Assembly: GCF_900089495.1 (NCBI RefSeq) | Contig: NZ_LT605203.1 | Location: 2,357,073 to 2,421,072 of the forward strand | Length of the DNA stretch: 64,000 nucleotides | Origin: Thiomonas sp. X19 | GTDB lineage: Bacteria > Pseudomonadota > Gammaproteobacteria > Burkholderiales > Burkholderiaceae_C | Direction: 5' to 3' | In this document: positions 24,339 to 33,659 of the stretch, one piece after another | Layout: the number at the start of each line of letters is the position of its first letter | How positions within the stretch are numbered: position 1 is the stretch's first letter | The notes under the pieces: generated by a model | Told to the model about the DNA's origin: nothing | The model's input: the letters and a program-made list of their open reading frames with translations, nothing else | Database searches by the model: none | Program-made: the position numbers and the translations under genes

Positions 24339-26132
24339 ATGTGTGGATTTTGCGGAGAACTGCGTTTCGACGACCTTGCTGCCGACCTTGCCGCCGTGGC
24401 GCGCATGTCGGCGGCGCTGGCACCGCGCGGGCCAGACCATGCCGGTCACTGGGACGCGGGGCCACTGGCCTTTGGCCATCGGCGGCTGTCCATCATCGAT
24501 CTCAGCGCGGCGAGTGATCAACCCATGCGCGACGCCGACACCGGCTGCGTGCTGGTGTTCAACGGCGTGCTCTACAACTACCGTGAACTGCGCGCCGAAC
24601 TGCTGGCCGCCGGCCAGCGCTTTGCCTCACAAGGCGACACCGAAGTCATTCTGAAAGCCTACGCCGCCTGGGGCGTGGACTGCGTGCGGCGCTTCGAAGG
24701 CATGTTCGCTTTCGCCCTGTGGGACCCACGCGACGCCAGCCTGCTGCTCGCCCGCGACCGCTTCGGCATGAAGCCGCTGTACCTGGCGGAAGACGGGCGC
24801 CGCCTGCGCTTCGCCTCCAGCCTGCCGGCGCTGCTGGCCGGTGGTGGCGTCAACACGGCGATCGACCCCATCGCCCTGCACCACCTGTTCACCCTGCACG
24901 CCGTGGTGCCCGCGCCGCGCACCATTTTGCAAGGCGTGCGCAAGCTCGAACCGGCCCACACCCTGCGCCTGCGGCGCGATGGCAGCCGCCGACTGCAACC
25001 CTACTGGAGCCTGCAGGCCCAACGTCCAAGCCCGGTGCCGAGCGAGGCCGAGTGGCTGCAGCGCACCCGCGCGGCGCTGCGCAGCGCGGTGGACAGTCAT
25101 GTGCACGCCGCCGATGTCCCGGTGGGCGTGCTGCTCTCGGGCGGGCTCGATTCCAGCCTGCTGGTGGGCCTGCTGGCCGACCATGTGCATGACCTGCGCA
25201 CCTACTCCATCGGCTTCGAGAGCCTGGGCGGCGACACCGAAAAGGCCGACGAGTTCGAATATTCCGATCTCGTCGCCCAAGCCTTCGGCACCCGCCACCA
25301 CAAGCTCAGCATCCCCAACAGCGCGGTGCTGCAGCGCCTGCCGCAGACCATCGCGCGCATGACCGAGCCGATGTTCAGCCACGATGTTGTGGCCTTCGAC
25401 CTGCTGGCCGAATGGGTGGGACGCGACGTGAAAGCCGTGCTCGCCGGCCAGGGGGCGGACGAAGTGTTCGGTGGCTATTTCTGGTATCCGAACATGCAGG
25501 CCGAAACCGGCCTGCCCTTGCAGCGCTTCGCCCGCCATTACTTCGACCGCAGCCATGCCGAGTGGCTGCAAATGATCGCGCCAGAATTCCATGTGCCGGA
25601 TATGACGTCCGTGTTGGTGGAGCAGGCGCTGGCCCGGCCCGGCGCCGACACCTTCCTCGACCAGGTGCTGCGTTTCGATGTCACCACCCTCATCGTCGAC
25701 GACCCGGTCAAGCGCGTGGACAACCTGCCCATGGCCCACGCGCTGGAGTTGCGCGTGCCTTTTCTCGACCGCGCGCTGGTGGAGCTTGCGGCCAGCATGC
25801 CGCCCGAATTCAAGCTGCGCGAGGGCGGCAAATTCCCGCTCAAGGCGGTGTCGCGCGGCCTCATTCCCGACACCGTGATCGACCGCCCGAAAGGCTATTT
25901 CCCGGTGCCCGCACTCAAGCATGTGCGCGGGCCATTCCTGCAGCGCATGCGCGAGCTGCTCGACTCGGCCGCCTGCCGCAACCGTGGCCTGTACCAGCGC
26001 AGTTTCGTCGACAAACTGCTCGCCGCGCCCGAGGCGCCGGAGCACTTCACCCGCATCAACGGCAGCAAGCTGTGGCACCTGGCCTTGCTGGAATGGTGGC
26101 TGCAAGTCCATGTGGACGGCGCCCCGGCCTGA
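24339..26132 (+). CDS. AsnB-type glutamine-hydrolysing amidotransferase
   Basis: A 597-aa protein with the asparagine synthase B layout. The N-terminal class II glutaminase starts MCGFCGE with the catalytic Cys2, which fixes the start at 24339. The synthetase domain has the PP-loop SGGLDSS near 270 and GQGADEVFGGY near 370. Within the family it could make asparagine or amidate a peptide. The adjacent ATP-grasp-like gene, six bases downstream, favours a dedicated peptide or osmolyte product (compare N-acetylglutaminylglutamine amide synthesis), but no GNAT domain or M42 peptidase is present, so that assignment is uncertain. Confidence 0.88.
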   Translation: MCGFCGELRFDDLAADLAAVARMSAALAPRGPDHAGHWDAGPLAFGHRRLSIIDLSAASDQPMRDADTGCVLVFNGVLYNYRELRAELLAAGQRFASQGDTEVILKAYAAWGVDCVRRFEGMFAFALWDPRDASLLLARDRFGMKPLYLAEDGRRLRFASSLPALLAGGGVNTAIDPIALHHLFTLHAVVPAPRTILQGVRKLEPAHTLRLRRDGSRRLQPYWSLQAQRPSPVPSEAEWLQRTRAALRSAVDSHVHAADVPVGVLLSGGLDSSLLVGLLADHVHDLRTYSIGFESLGGDTEKADEFEYSDLVAQAFGTRHHKLSIPNSAVLQRLPQTIARMTEPMFSHDVVAFDLLAEWVGRDVKAVLAGQGADEVFGGYFWYPNMQAETGLPLQRFARHYFDRSHAEWLQMIAPEFHVPDMTSVLVEQALARPGADTFLDQVLRFDVTTLIVDDPVKRVDNLPMAHALELRVPFLDRALVELAASMPPEFKLREGGKFPLKAVSRGLIPDTVIDRPKGYFPVPALKHVRGPFLQRMRELLDSAACRNRGLYQRSFVDKLLAAPEAPEHFTRINGSKLWHLALLEWWLQVHVDGAPA

Positions 26133-26138
26133 ACCCGC

Positions 26139-27446
26139 ATGCCCCACCCCATGATCGACCACCTCAATCGCGACTGTTTCTGCATCAGCCTGGACCGCCG
26201 GCTGCTGTCCCACGCGCTTGAATCCGCGCTCGGCCAGCCCGGGCTTTACCAACTGGTGCAGCAGCGCAACCCGCATCTGTTCTCGGCCCAGCCGGTGTTC
26301 GTCACCGGCCGGCATGCGCAGCGCATGCGCGCCGTGGTGCAGGCGGTGGAAGTCGTTGCCGCCCTGCCCGCCTACCAGCGCGCCGTGCTGGCCGCAGCGC
26401 CCGCCGCCGCGCAGCACGACCCCGGCAACCCGGGCGTGTTTCTCGGCTTCGACTTCCATCTGGAAGCCGACGCCCTGCACCTCATCGAGATCAACACCAA
26501 CCCCGGCGGCGCCCTGCTTTCCGCGGCGCTGGCGCGGGCGCAGCGGGCCTGCTGCGAGGAGATGCAAGGCTTGGTGCCCAGCGCCGCGTCGGTCGACGCG
26601 TTCGAAGCCGGCATCGTCGCCATGTTCCTGCGGGAGTGGAGCCGAGCCGGACGCGCAGGCAAGCCCGAGCGCGTCGCCATCGTCGACACCGCGCCCAACG
26701 AGCAATATCTCTACGCCGAATTCCTGCTGTTCGCACGGCTGTTCGAGCGCGCCGGCATCGAGGCCGTGATCACCGACCCCGGTGAACTCCGCACCGAGGC
26801 GGGGCGCTTGTGGCATGAGGCGAAGCGCATCGATCTGGTCTACAACCGCCTGACCGATTTTGCCCTCGACGCCCCCGCCCACATCGTGCTGCGCCAGGCT
26901 TGGGAATGCGACGCTGCCGTCATCACCCCCCACCCCCGCGCCCATGCCTTGTTCGCCGACAAGCGCAACCTGGCGCTGTTGTGCGATGCGCCCCGGCTGC
27001 GCGAACTGGGTGCGAGCGCCGAGACTGCCACCTTGCTCGCCGCGCATGTGCCGCAGACCGAAATCGTCACCGCGGACAATGCCGCACGCCTGTGGGCCGA
27101 GCGTCGCGGCCTGTTCTTCAAGCCCTGGGCCGGCTTTGGCAGCCGCGCCGCCTACCGCGGTGCCAAGCTCACCAAAAGCGTGTGGGCCGAGATCGTGCAA
27201 GGCGATTACGTCGCCCAGGCGCTTTCACCCCCCGGCGAGCGACGCATCGGCGATGCCACGTCTGCGCAACCTCTCAAGTTCGACCTCCGCGCCTACGCCG
27301 ACGCCGGCCAGGTGCAGTGGTTTTCCGCCCGCCTTTACCAAGGCCAGACCACCAACTTCCGCACACCTGGAGGCGGCTTCGCCCCGGTGTACACCGAGCC
27401 GGCCGCAACGATCGCTGCGGCGTTTCAACCCCGGCCGATGCCGTAA
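26139..27446 (+). CDS. ATP-grasp-like ligase (apparent circular permutation)
   Basis: A 435-aa protein. Near residue 115 it has LIEINTNPGGALLS, the metal-binding E-x-N motif normally found at the C-terminal end of ATP-grasp enzymes. The nucleotide-binding features come later: KRNLALLCD near 270, LFFKPWAGFGSRAAYRGAK near 325, GDYVAQAL, and KFDLRAYAD near 375. This inverted order suggests a circularly permuted ATP-grasp fold. It is transcribed with the amidotransferase gene, so the two may build and amidate a small peptide. Its 3' end overlaps the convergent ugd gene by 22 bases. Confidence 0.68.
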   Translation: MPHPMIDHLNRDCFCISLDRRLLSHALESALGQPGLYQLVQQRNPHLFSAQPVFVTGRHAQRMRAVVQAVEVVAALPAYQRAVLAAAPAAAQHDPGNPGVFLGFDFHLEADALHLIEINTNPGGALLSAALARAQRACCEEMQGLVPSAASVDAFEAGIVAMFLREWSRAGRAGKPERVAIVDTAPNEQYLYAEFLLFARLFERAGIEAVITDPGELRTEAGRLWHEAKRIDLVYNRLTDFALDAPAHIVLRQAWECDAAVITPHPRAHALFADKRNLALLCDAPRLRELGASAETATLLAAHVPQTEIVTADNAARLWAERRGLFFKPWAGFGSRAAYRGAKLTKSVWAEIVQGDYVAQALSPPGERRIGDATSAQPLKFDLRAYADAGQVQWFSARLYQGQTTNFRTPGGGFAPVYTEPAATIAAAFQPRPMP

Positions 27447-28750
27447 TAGGACAGCCCTGCGGCGCGCACGGTTTGCGGGTCCCAGAGGTTGCGGCCGTCG
27501 AACACCACCTTGGCGCGCAACTGCGATGCAAGCTGGTTGAAGTCAGGCGAGCGAAAGGCGTGCCATTCGGTGACCACGGCCAGGGCGTCGGCACCCTGCA
27601 GCGCCGACTTGGCGTTCTTCGCCAGGGTCAGCCCCGCGCGCTCACCCCAATGCCTGGCGGCGGATTCCATCGCCACCGGGTCGAAAGCCTGGACCTTGGC
27701 GCCGGCACCCAGCAGCGCTTCGATCAGGTCGATGCTGGGGGCGTCGCGCATATCGTCGGTGTTGGGCTTGAACGCCAGGCCCCAGATGGCGAAGGTCTTG
27801 CCCTTCAAGCCGTCGGCGGCGAAATGGGCCGAAATTTTCTCGAACAGGCGCTGCTTCTGGCGCTGGTTGACGGCGTCCACCGCCTCGGCCAGTTCGGCGT
27901 GCAGGCCGGCCTCGTGGGCCATGAACGTCAGGGCCTTCACGTCCTTGGGGAAACACGAACCGCCATAGCCCGCGCCGGCGTACAGGAAGTGGCTGCCGAT
28001 GCGATGGTCCACGCCCATGCCCAAGCGCACCTGCTCGATGTCGGCGCCCACGGCTTCGGCCAGGCGCGCCAGCTCGTTCATGAAGGAAATGCGCGTGGCC
28101 AGCATGGCATTGGCGGCGTATTTGGTGAGTTCGGAACTGGCCGGGTTCATCACCATGATTTTTTCGTGGTTGCGGTTGAACGGACGGTACAACTCGCGCA
28201 TGACGGCAACGGCGCGTTCGTCGCTGCTGCCCAGCACGATGCGGTCGCCACGGGTGAAGTCCTCGATGGCCGAGCCCTCTTTCAGGAACTCGGGGTTGCT
28301 CACCACGCTGACCCAATGCTGCACGCCGCGCTTGGCCAGCTCGACGTTGATGGCGCCGTGCACCATGGCCACGGTCCCCACCGGCGCGGTGGATTTCTGC
28401 ACCACCACCAGCGGGCCATCCACAGTGCGGCCAATCTCGGCGGCGGCACCGCGCACCTGGCTCATGTCGGCCTGGCCGCTGGGCAGCGGCGGCGTGCCCA
28501 CGGCGATGAAGCAGACCTGCGCATCCTCCAGCCCCTGTTCCAGGCTGGACACGAAGCGCATGCGCCCGGCCTCGGCGTTGCGCGCCACCAGTTCGCTCAG
28601 GCCCGGTTCGTAGAACGGCACCTGGGCCTTGGCCAGCGCGGCGATGCGGCTCGGGTCACGCTCGACGCAGGTGACGGTATTGCCCACTTCGGCAAAGCAG
28701 GCGGCAGTGACCAAGCCCACATAGCCGGCGCCGATGACGGTGACTCGCAT
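27425..28750 (-). CDS. ugd: UDP-glucose 6-dehydrogenase
   Basis: A 441-aa protein. The N-terminal Rossmann fold has GAGYVGLVTAACFAEVGN, and the catalytic cysteine lies in GYGGSCFPKD near residue 258. The C-terminal nucleotide-binding domain contains FKPNTDDMRDAPS. It oxidises UDP-glucose to UDP-glucuronate with two NAD+, supplying exopolysaccharide or lipopolysaccharide precursors. Length and motifs are typical. It is divergent from phaC and convergent with the ATP-grasp gene. No other polysaccharide genes are adjacent. Confidence 0.96.
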   Translation of the reverse strand: MRVTVIGAGYVGLVTAACFAEVGNTVTCVERDPSRIAALAKAQVPFYEPGLSELVARNAEAGRMRFVSSLEQGLEDAQVCFIAVGTPPLPSGQADMSQVRGAAAEIGRTVDGPLVVVQKSTAPVGTVAMVHGAINVELAKRGVQHWVSVVSNPEFLKEGSAIEDFTRGDRIVLGSSDERAVAVMRELYRPFNRNHEKIMVMNPASSELTKYAANAMLATRISFMNELARLAEAVGADIEQVRLGMGVDHRIGSHFLYAGAGYGGSCFPKDVKALTFMAHEAGLHAELAEAVDAVNQRQKQRLFEKISAHFAADGLKGKTFAIWGLAFKPNTDDMRDAPSIDLIEALLGAGAKVQAFDPVAMESAARHWGERAGLTLAKNAKSALQGADALAVVTEWHAFRSPDFNQLASQLRAKVVFDGRNLWDPQTVRAAGLSYYGIGRG

Positions 28751-28939
28751 GAAGACATCCTCTCCAGGTTACGAAGCGCGGCTTCCGAGTTCCTTGGACC
28801 CCATCGGGGGCAGTGCAGCCGGGGGCTCGGTAGGTCGCAATAGCGCGTTATTGTGCAATGATGACATGACGTGCGCCGCACCACGCGTTCGATGCCAAGT
28901 CACGCCCGGAGCGTCCGCCAGCGCAGGCGCCGCGATGGC

Positions 28940-28953
28940 TTGACGCACATCAA
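28940..28953 (+). promoter_or_regulatory. FNR/ANR-type box upstream of phaC
   Basis: TTGACGCACATCAA matches the TTGAT-N4-ATCAA consensus with one mismatch and lies 56 bases before the phaC ATG. A weak -10-like TTACAA about 22 bases downstream would place the box near -41, the class II activator position. Confidence 0.6.
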
Positions 28954-29009
28954 GCGGTCTGCGGCGGCGCAGCATTACAAACGATGCAGATCCGCTTCAG
29001 GAGATGGGC

Positions 29010-30980
29010 ATGAAGTCAAACACGCAACCCCGTCCGGCCCGACGTGGCGAACCGCGCAGGGTGATCGTGAGCGCGGCGTCAAGACGCAAGCCCGTCGAGC
29101 CCCAGTCGGCGCCGGGGCGGGTTGAAACCGGCCGCATGCACCCGATGCAACCGGCCCAACCGGCGCAGCCTGCATCGGCACCCGAGCGGCCATCGCCCTT
29201 GCCGATCCAGCCGATTCCAGCCGTGTCCCCGCTGGCGCCACCACCACGGCCTGACGCAGGACTGGCGGATCTCATCGACCACGCCGCCCATGCCATGCAG
29301 GCACGGCGCACCCTGGGGCTTTCGCCCGCGGCCTTGGGCCTGGCTGCGGCCGACTGGTGGGGCCACCTCGCTGCCTCCCCCGGCAAGCGCCTGGCGCTGG
29401 CCAACCATGCTCTGCGCCAGACCGCCGCCTATGCCAACTATGCCGTGCGTGCCATGGGTCATCGTCCGGGTGAATGCGGCACGCCGAGTTGCATCGGCGC
29501 AAGCCCGAACGATCCCCGCTTTGCCGACCCGGCCTGGCAGCGCTACCCCTTCAACCTGCTGCAGCAAGCCTTCCTGCTGCAGGAAGACTGGTGGCGCGAA
29601 GCCACCACCGGGGTGCATGGCGTTTCGGCGCATCACGAACAGGTGGTGGCCTTCGCCGCACGGCAATGGCTGGACATGCTCGCGCCCAGCAACTCGCCGC
29701 TCACCAACCCCGAGGTCATCGACGCCACGCTCGAGCACGGCGGCATGAATCTGCTTGCGGGCATCAAGGCGTGGATGGACGACGCACAGCGCGCCGTCAC
29801 GGGTCAGCCTCCCGCGGGCACGGAACACTTCATCCCTGGCAGGGAGGTGGCCGCCACGCCGGGGAAGGTGGTGCTGCGCAACCGGCTGATCGAGTTGATC
29901 CAGTACAGCCCGAGCACGCCGCGGGTGCGCGCCGAGCCGGTGTTGATCGTGCCGGCGTGGATCATGAAGTACTACATCCTGGATCTGTCGCCGCAGAATT
30001 CCCTCGTGAAATACCTGGTCGACCAAGGCCACACCGTGTTCATGATCTCGTGGAAAAACCCCACCAGTGATGACCGCGACCTCGGCATGGACGATTACCT
30101 CAAGCTCGGCCCGCTGGCGGCGCTCGATGCCGTGCTGCGCATCGTGCCCGGCCACAAGGTGCACGCCGCCGGTTACTGCCTCGGCGGCACGCTGCTGGCC
30201 ATCGCTGCGGCGGCTCTGGCGGCGAAAAAAGACACGCGCCTGGCCACGGTGACGATGCTGGCGTCGCAGACCGACTTCACCGAGCCCGGCGAGCTGTCGT
30301 TGTTCATCGACGAAAGCCAGGTGAGTTTCCTCGAAGACATGATGTGGGCGCAGGGGTATCTGGACACCACGCAGATGGCCGGCGCTTTCCAGATGCTGCG
30401 CTCTTACGACTTGGTCTGGTCACGCATCACCCGCGACTACCTGCTCGGCGAACGCCGCCCACCCAACGACCTGATGGCCTGGAACGCCGATGCCACGCGC
30501 ATGCCGTTTCGCATGCACAGCGAATATCTGCGCGGCCTGTATCTGCGCAACGATCTGGCCGAAGGCCGCTGGAAGGTGGACGGCCAGGCCGTCACCGTGG
30601 AGAACGTGCCGCAGCCGTGGTTCGTCATCAGCACCGAAGCCGACCACGTCGCGCCATGGCGCTCGGTCTACAAGATTCACTTGCTGGCCGACAGTGAAAT
30701 CACCTTCGTGCTCACCAGCGGCGGCCACAACGCCGGCATCGTCAGCGAGCCGGGGCACCCGCACCGGCACTTCCGCTGGGCCACGCAGGCGCACGACGCA
30801 GCCTTCCTCGCCCCGGAACAGTGGCTGGAACAGGCAGCGCTGGAAGCGGGCTCGTGGTGGCCGCGCTGGCACGATTGGCTGGTGGCGCACGGCAGCGGCA
30901 TGGCGCCACCGCCGCGCCTGGGCGCGCCCGAACTGCCGCCGCTGATGGACGCGCCCGGGAGTTATGTGCTGCAGCGCTGA
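29010..30980 (+). CDS. phaC: class I polyhydroxyalkanoate synthase
   Basis: A 656-aa enzyme that polymerises (R)-3-hydroxyacyl-CoA into PHA. The lipase-like box GYCLGG carries the nucleophilic Cys near residue 391; the partner residues are Asp in STEADHVAPW and His in TSGGHNAGIV. The segment LNRLIELIQYSP-like RNRLIELIQYSPSTPRV is characteristic of class I. About 75 N-terminal residues are a Pro/Ala-rich extension, so the protein is longer than usual. ATG 29010 is six bases after AGGAG; the ATG at 29004 abuts it. It heads a tightly spaced seven-gene plus-strand series to 40019 and lies downstream of an FNR-type box. Confidence 0.95.
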   Translation: MKSNTQPRPARRGEPRRVIVSAASRRKPVEPQSAPGRVETGRMHPMQPAQPAQPASAPERPSPLPIQPIPAVSPLAPPPRPDAGLADLIDHAAHAMQARRTLGLSPAALGLAAADWWGHLAASPGKRLALANHALRQTAAYANYAVRAMGHRPGECGTPSCIGASPNDPRFADPAWQRYPFNLLQQAFLLQEDWWREATTGVHGVSAHHEQVVAFAARQWLDMLAPSNSPLTNPEVIDATLEHGGMNLLAGIKAWMDDAQRAVTGQPPAGTEHFIPGREVAATPGKVVLRNRLIELIQYSPSTPRVRAEPVLIVPAWIMKYYILDLSPQNSLVKYLVDQGHTVFMISWKNPTSDDRDLGMDDYLKLGPLAALDAVLRIVPGHKVHAAGYCLGGTLLAIAAAALAAKKDTRLATVTMLASQTDFTEPGELSLFIDESQVSFLEDMMWAQGYLDTTQMAGAFQMLRSYDLVWSRITRDYLLGERRPPNDLMAWNADATRMPFRMHSEYLRGLYLRNDLAEGRWKVDGQAVTVENVPQPWFVISTEADHVAPWRSVYKIHLLADSEITFVLTSGGHNAGIVSEPGHPHRHFRWATQAHDAAFLAPEQWLEQAALEAGSWWPRWHDWLVAHGSGMAPPPRLGAPELPPLMDAPGSYVLQR

Positions 30981-31013
30981 ATCCGACTGACCCCAAGTGA
31001 CCATGAGAGCTTC

Positions 31014-32459
31014 ATGACCGAACTGATCGAAAACCGCCCGTTGGCTGAACTCAAGATCGGCGACAGCGCAAGCCTGACGCGCAACTTCACCATGGACGAC
31101 GTACAGACCTTCGCATTGATGTCGGGTGACGTGAACCCCTCGCATGTGGACGCCACCTTCGCCGCCAGCGATCCCTTCCACAAGATTGTGGCGCACGGCA
31201 TGTGGAGTGCGGCGCTCATCTCCAACGTGCTGGGCACGCAGCTGCCGGGGCCGGGCACGGCCTACCTCGGCCAGAACCTCCAATTCCTCAAGCCCGTTTT
31301 CCTGGGCGACACGGTGCGCGTCACCGTGACCGTGGCCGCCATCGACACGCCCACCGGCCACGCCCCGCGCGCCACCCTGCATTGCCGCGTGGTCAACCAG
31401 CGCAACGAAACCGTGGTGCAAGGCGACGCCCAGGTGCTGGCGCCGACTGAAAAGATCAGCCGCCAGCGGGTCCATTTGCCGCGGCTGGAATTGCGCGACC
31501 CCGGCGTGAAGCTGCGCGCGCTGGTCGCGCAGGCCCAGGCTGCCGCCAGCGGCCGCGCACCGCTGGCGATGGCGGTTGTGCATGCGGTCGACGCCGTGTC
31601 GCTGGGCGGCGCGGTGGATGCGGCGCAGGCCGGGCTCATCGCCCCGGTGTTCGTCGGCCCCGAGGCGAAGATCCGCGCCGCCGCCGTCGCCGCCGGCATC
31701 GACCTCGGCCCCTACCCCATCGTGGCCACCGAGCACAGCCACGCGGCGGCGGCGAAAGCCGTGGCGATGGCACGCGCCGGCGAGGTGCAGGCGCTGATGA
31801 AAGGCTCGCTGCACACCGACGAGCTGATGCACGCCGTGGTCGACGCCGAGAATGGCATGCGCACGGCGCGGCGCATCAGCCATGTGTTCGTGATCGACGC
31901 CGTGGGCCAGCCGCGCCTGCAACTGCTGACCGATGCGGCGGTGAACGTGACGCCCGACCTGGAGGCCAAGCGCGACATCGTGCAAAACGCCATCGATCTG
32001 GCGCATGCCCTGGGCATCGCGCAACCCAAGGTCGCCATTCTTGCCGCGGTCGAGACGGTCAGCTCCAAGATTCCCTCCACCATCGACGCCGCGGCACTTT
32101 GCAAAATGGCCGATCGCGGCCAGATCCAAGGCGGCCTGCTCGACGGCCCGCTGGCCTTCGACAACGCCGTGTCCAAGCGCGCGGCGCAGACCAAGGGCAT
32201 CATCTCGGAAGTGGCCGGCGACGCCGACATCCTGGTCGCGCCCGACCTGGAAGCCGGCAATATGCTGGCCAAACAACTCGAATACCTGGCCGAGGCCAAG
32301 GTCGCCGGCATCGTGCTAGGCACGCGCGTGCCGGTGGTGCTCACCAGCCGCTCCGACCTGCCCGATGCACGCATGGCGTCTTGCGCGCTGGCGGTGTTGC
32401 TGGCGGCAGCCACAAGACCGCCAGCGTCCACATCGCAAGATCCAATGACCAGCGCATGA
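31014..32459 (+). CDS. bifunctional MaoC-like enoyl-CoA hydratase / phosphate acetyltransferase
   Basis: A 481-aa fusion. Residues 1-145 are an (R)-specific hydratase hot-dog domain with SGDVNPSHVDATFAA and the FHKIVAHGMWSA motif. Residues about 165-470 are a phosphate acetyl/butyryl-transferase (MKGSLHTDELMHAVV, GGLLDGPLAFDNAVS, LVAPDLEAGNMLAKQLEY). The hydratase could provide (R)-3-hydroxyacyl-CoA to PhaC, and the transferase converts acyl-CoA to acyl phosphate for AckA. The gene lies 33 bases after phaC and overlaps ackA by four bases, linking PHA turnover to substrate-level ATP formation. Confidence 0.93.
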   Translation: MTELIENRPLAELKIGDSASLTRNFTMDDVQTFALMSGDVNPSHVDATFAASDPFHKIVAHGMWSAALISNVLGTQLPGPGTAYLGQNLQFLKPVFLGDTVRVTVTVAAIDTPTGHAPRATLHCRVVNQRNETVVQGDAQVLAPTEKISRQRVHLPRLELRDPGVKLRALVAQAQAAASGRAPLAMAVVHAVDAVSLGGAVDAAQAGLIAPVFVGPEAKIRAAAVAAGIDLGPYPIVATEHSHAAAAKAVAMARAGEVQALMKGSLHTDELMHAVVDAENGMRTARRISHVFVIDAVGQPRLQLLTDAAVNVTPDLEAKRDIVQNAIDLAHALGIAQPKVAILAAVETVSSKIPSTIDAAALCKMADRGQIQGGLLDGPLAFDNAVSKRAAQTKGIISEVAGDADILVAPDLEAGNMLAKQLEYLAEAKVAGIVLGTRVPVVLTSRSDLPDARMASCALAVLLAAATRPPASTSQDPMTSA

Positions 32460-33655
32460 CGTCCACCATCCTCTGCTTCAACGCGGGCTCATCCAGCCTG
32501 AAGTTCGCGTTGTTCGATGCCGAGGCCACGCGCCACCCATCGGGCCTGCCCGTGGCCATGCTGCGCGGCGAGATCGACGCGCCGCAGGGCAAGCCCATGC
32601 TCAGTTATGCCCGCGCCGGCCAGACCACCGAAAGCCTGGCGCCAGGGGCCGTGCGCGGCGACATCGGCGCCGAAACCGCGTGGCTCATCGCCTGGCTCGC
32701 GCGCACTTGCGACGCACCCCGGCCCATCGCCGTGGCGCACCGCATCGTCCACGGCGGGCTGCACTACACCAAAGCCGTGCGCATCACGCCCGAGGTGTTC
32801 AGCGACTTGCAGGCGCTCACCAGCCTCGCCCCGCTGCACCAGGGCCCAGGACTTGCCGGGGTGCAGGCGGCGCAGGCCGTCTTGCCCGAAGCCGTGCAAC
32901 TGGCCTGTTTCGACACGGCCTTCCATGCAGGCCATACGGATGCCGAGCGGCGCTACGCGATTCCGCGCAGCTGGCACGATCGCGGCTACCAGCGCTACGG
33001 CTTTCACGGGCTGTCGTTCGAGGCCATCAGCCGCCGCCTGCCGGCCGTGTTGGGCGAGCGCGCGCAAGCTGCGGTGCTGGTGGCGCATCTGGGCAGCGGC
33101 GCCAGCCTGTGCGGCATGCGCGGCCTGCAAAGCGTCACCACCACCATGGGGTTCACCGCGCTCGACGGCTTGGTGATGGGCACGCGTTGCGGCGCGCTCG
33201 ACCCAGGCCTGGTGCTGCAATGGTTCCAGCACGACCAGCTGAGTGCCGACGACGTGGAAACCCTGCTGTACCAGCGCAGCGGCCTGCTCGGCGTCTCCGG
33301 GATCAGCGCCGACACGCGCGACCTGCTCGCCAGCAAGGACCCGCGCGCGAAGCAGGCGGTGGATCTGTTCGTCGCCAGCATCGTGCGGCAAGTCGGGGCT
33401 GTCGCGACCACGCTCGGTGGGCTGGATGCGCTGGTGTTCACCGGCGGCATCGGCGCGCACCAAGCCGCCATTCGTGCCGCCGTGGTGCAGCGCCTGGCCT
33501 GGCTGGGGCTGGGCATCGACGCCGCAGCCAACAGCTCGGGGCATCTCAACATCGCCTCCGGCTCCAGCCGCATTCCCATCCTGGCGCTGCCCACCGACGA
33601 AGAGGCGGTGATGGCGGCGCAGGCCGCTGCCCTGGTCGCGCCCGCCAGCGCTTGA
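32456..33655 (+). CDS. ackA: acetate kinase
   Basis: A 399-aa enzyme converting acetyl phosphate and ADP to acetate and ATP. Signatures are visible: NAGSSSLKFALF at the start, HRIVHGG, FDTAFHAG, YGFHGLS, VAHLGSGASLCG and VFTGGIG. Its ATGA start overlap with the transferase gene ensures coupled synthesis of the Pta-Ack pair. In an FNR-controlled operon with phaC, it could supply ATP when respiration is limited. Propionate or butyrate may also be substrates. Confidence 0.95.
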   Translation: MTSTILCFNAGSSSLKFALFDAEATRHPSGLPVAMLRGEIDAPQGKPMLSYARAGQTTESLAPGAVRGDIGAETAWLIAWLARTCDAPRPIAVAHRIVHGGLHYTKAVRITPEVFSDLQALTSLAPLHQGPGLAGVQAAQAVLPEAVQLACFDTAFHAGHTDAERRYAIPRSWHDRGYQRYGFHGLSFEAISRRLPAVLGERAQAAVLVAHLGSGASLCGMRGLQSVTTTMGFTALDGLVMGTRCGALDPGLVLQWFQHDQLSADDVETLLYQRSGLLGVSGISADTRDLLASKDPRAKQAVDLFVASIVRQVGAVATTLGGLDALVFTGGIGAHQAAIRAAVVQRLAWLGLGIDAAANSSGHLNIASGSSRIPILALPTDEEAVMAAQAAALVAPASA

Positions 33656-33659
33656 AGCC

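Noticed and set aside
24627..27200. 857-codon minus-strand ORF opposite asnB-like and ATP-grasp genes
   Set aside because: Same antisense artefact of GC-rich codon use; the opposite strand has catalytic motifs in order.
28785..28835. Third copy of the dispersed repeat upstream of ugd
   Set aside because: Only short blocks (AGTTCCTTGGACCCC-like) resemble copies A and B; similarity is too weak to list as a full copy.
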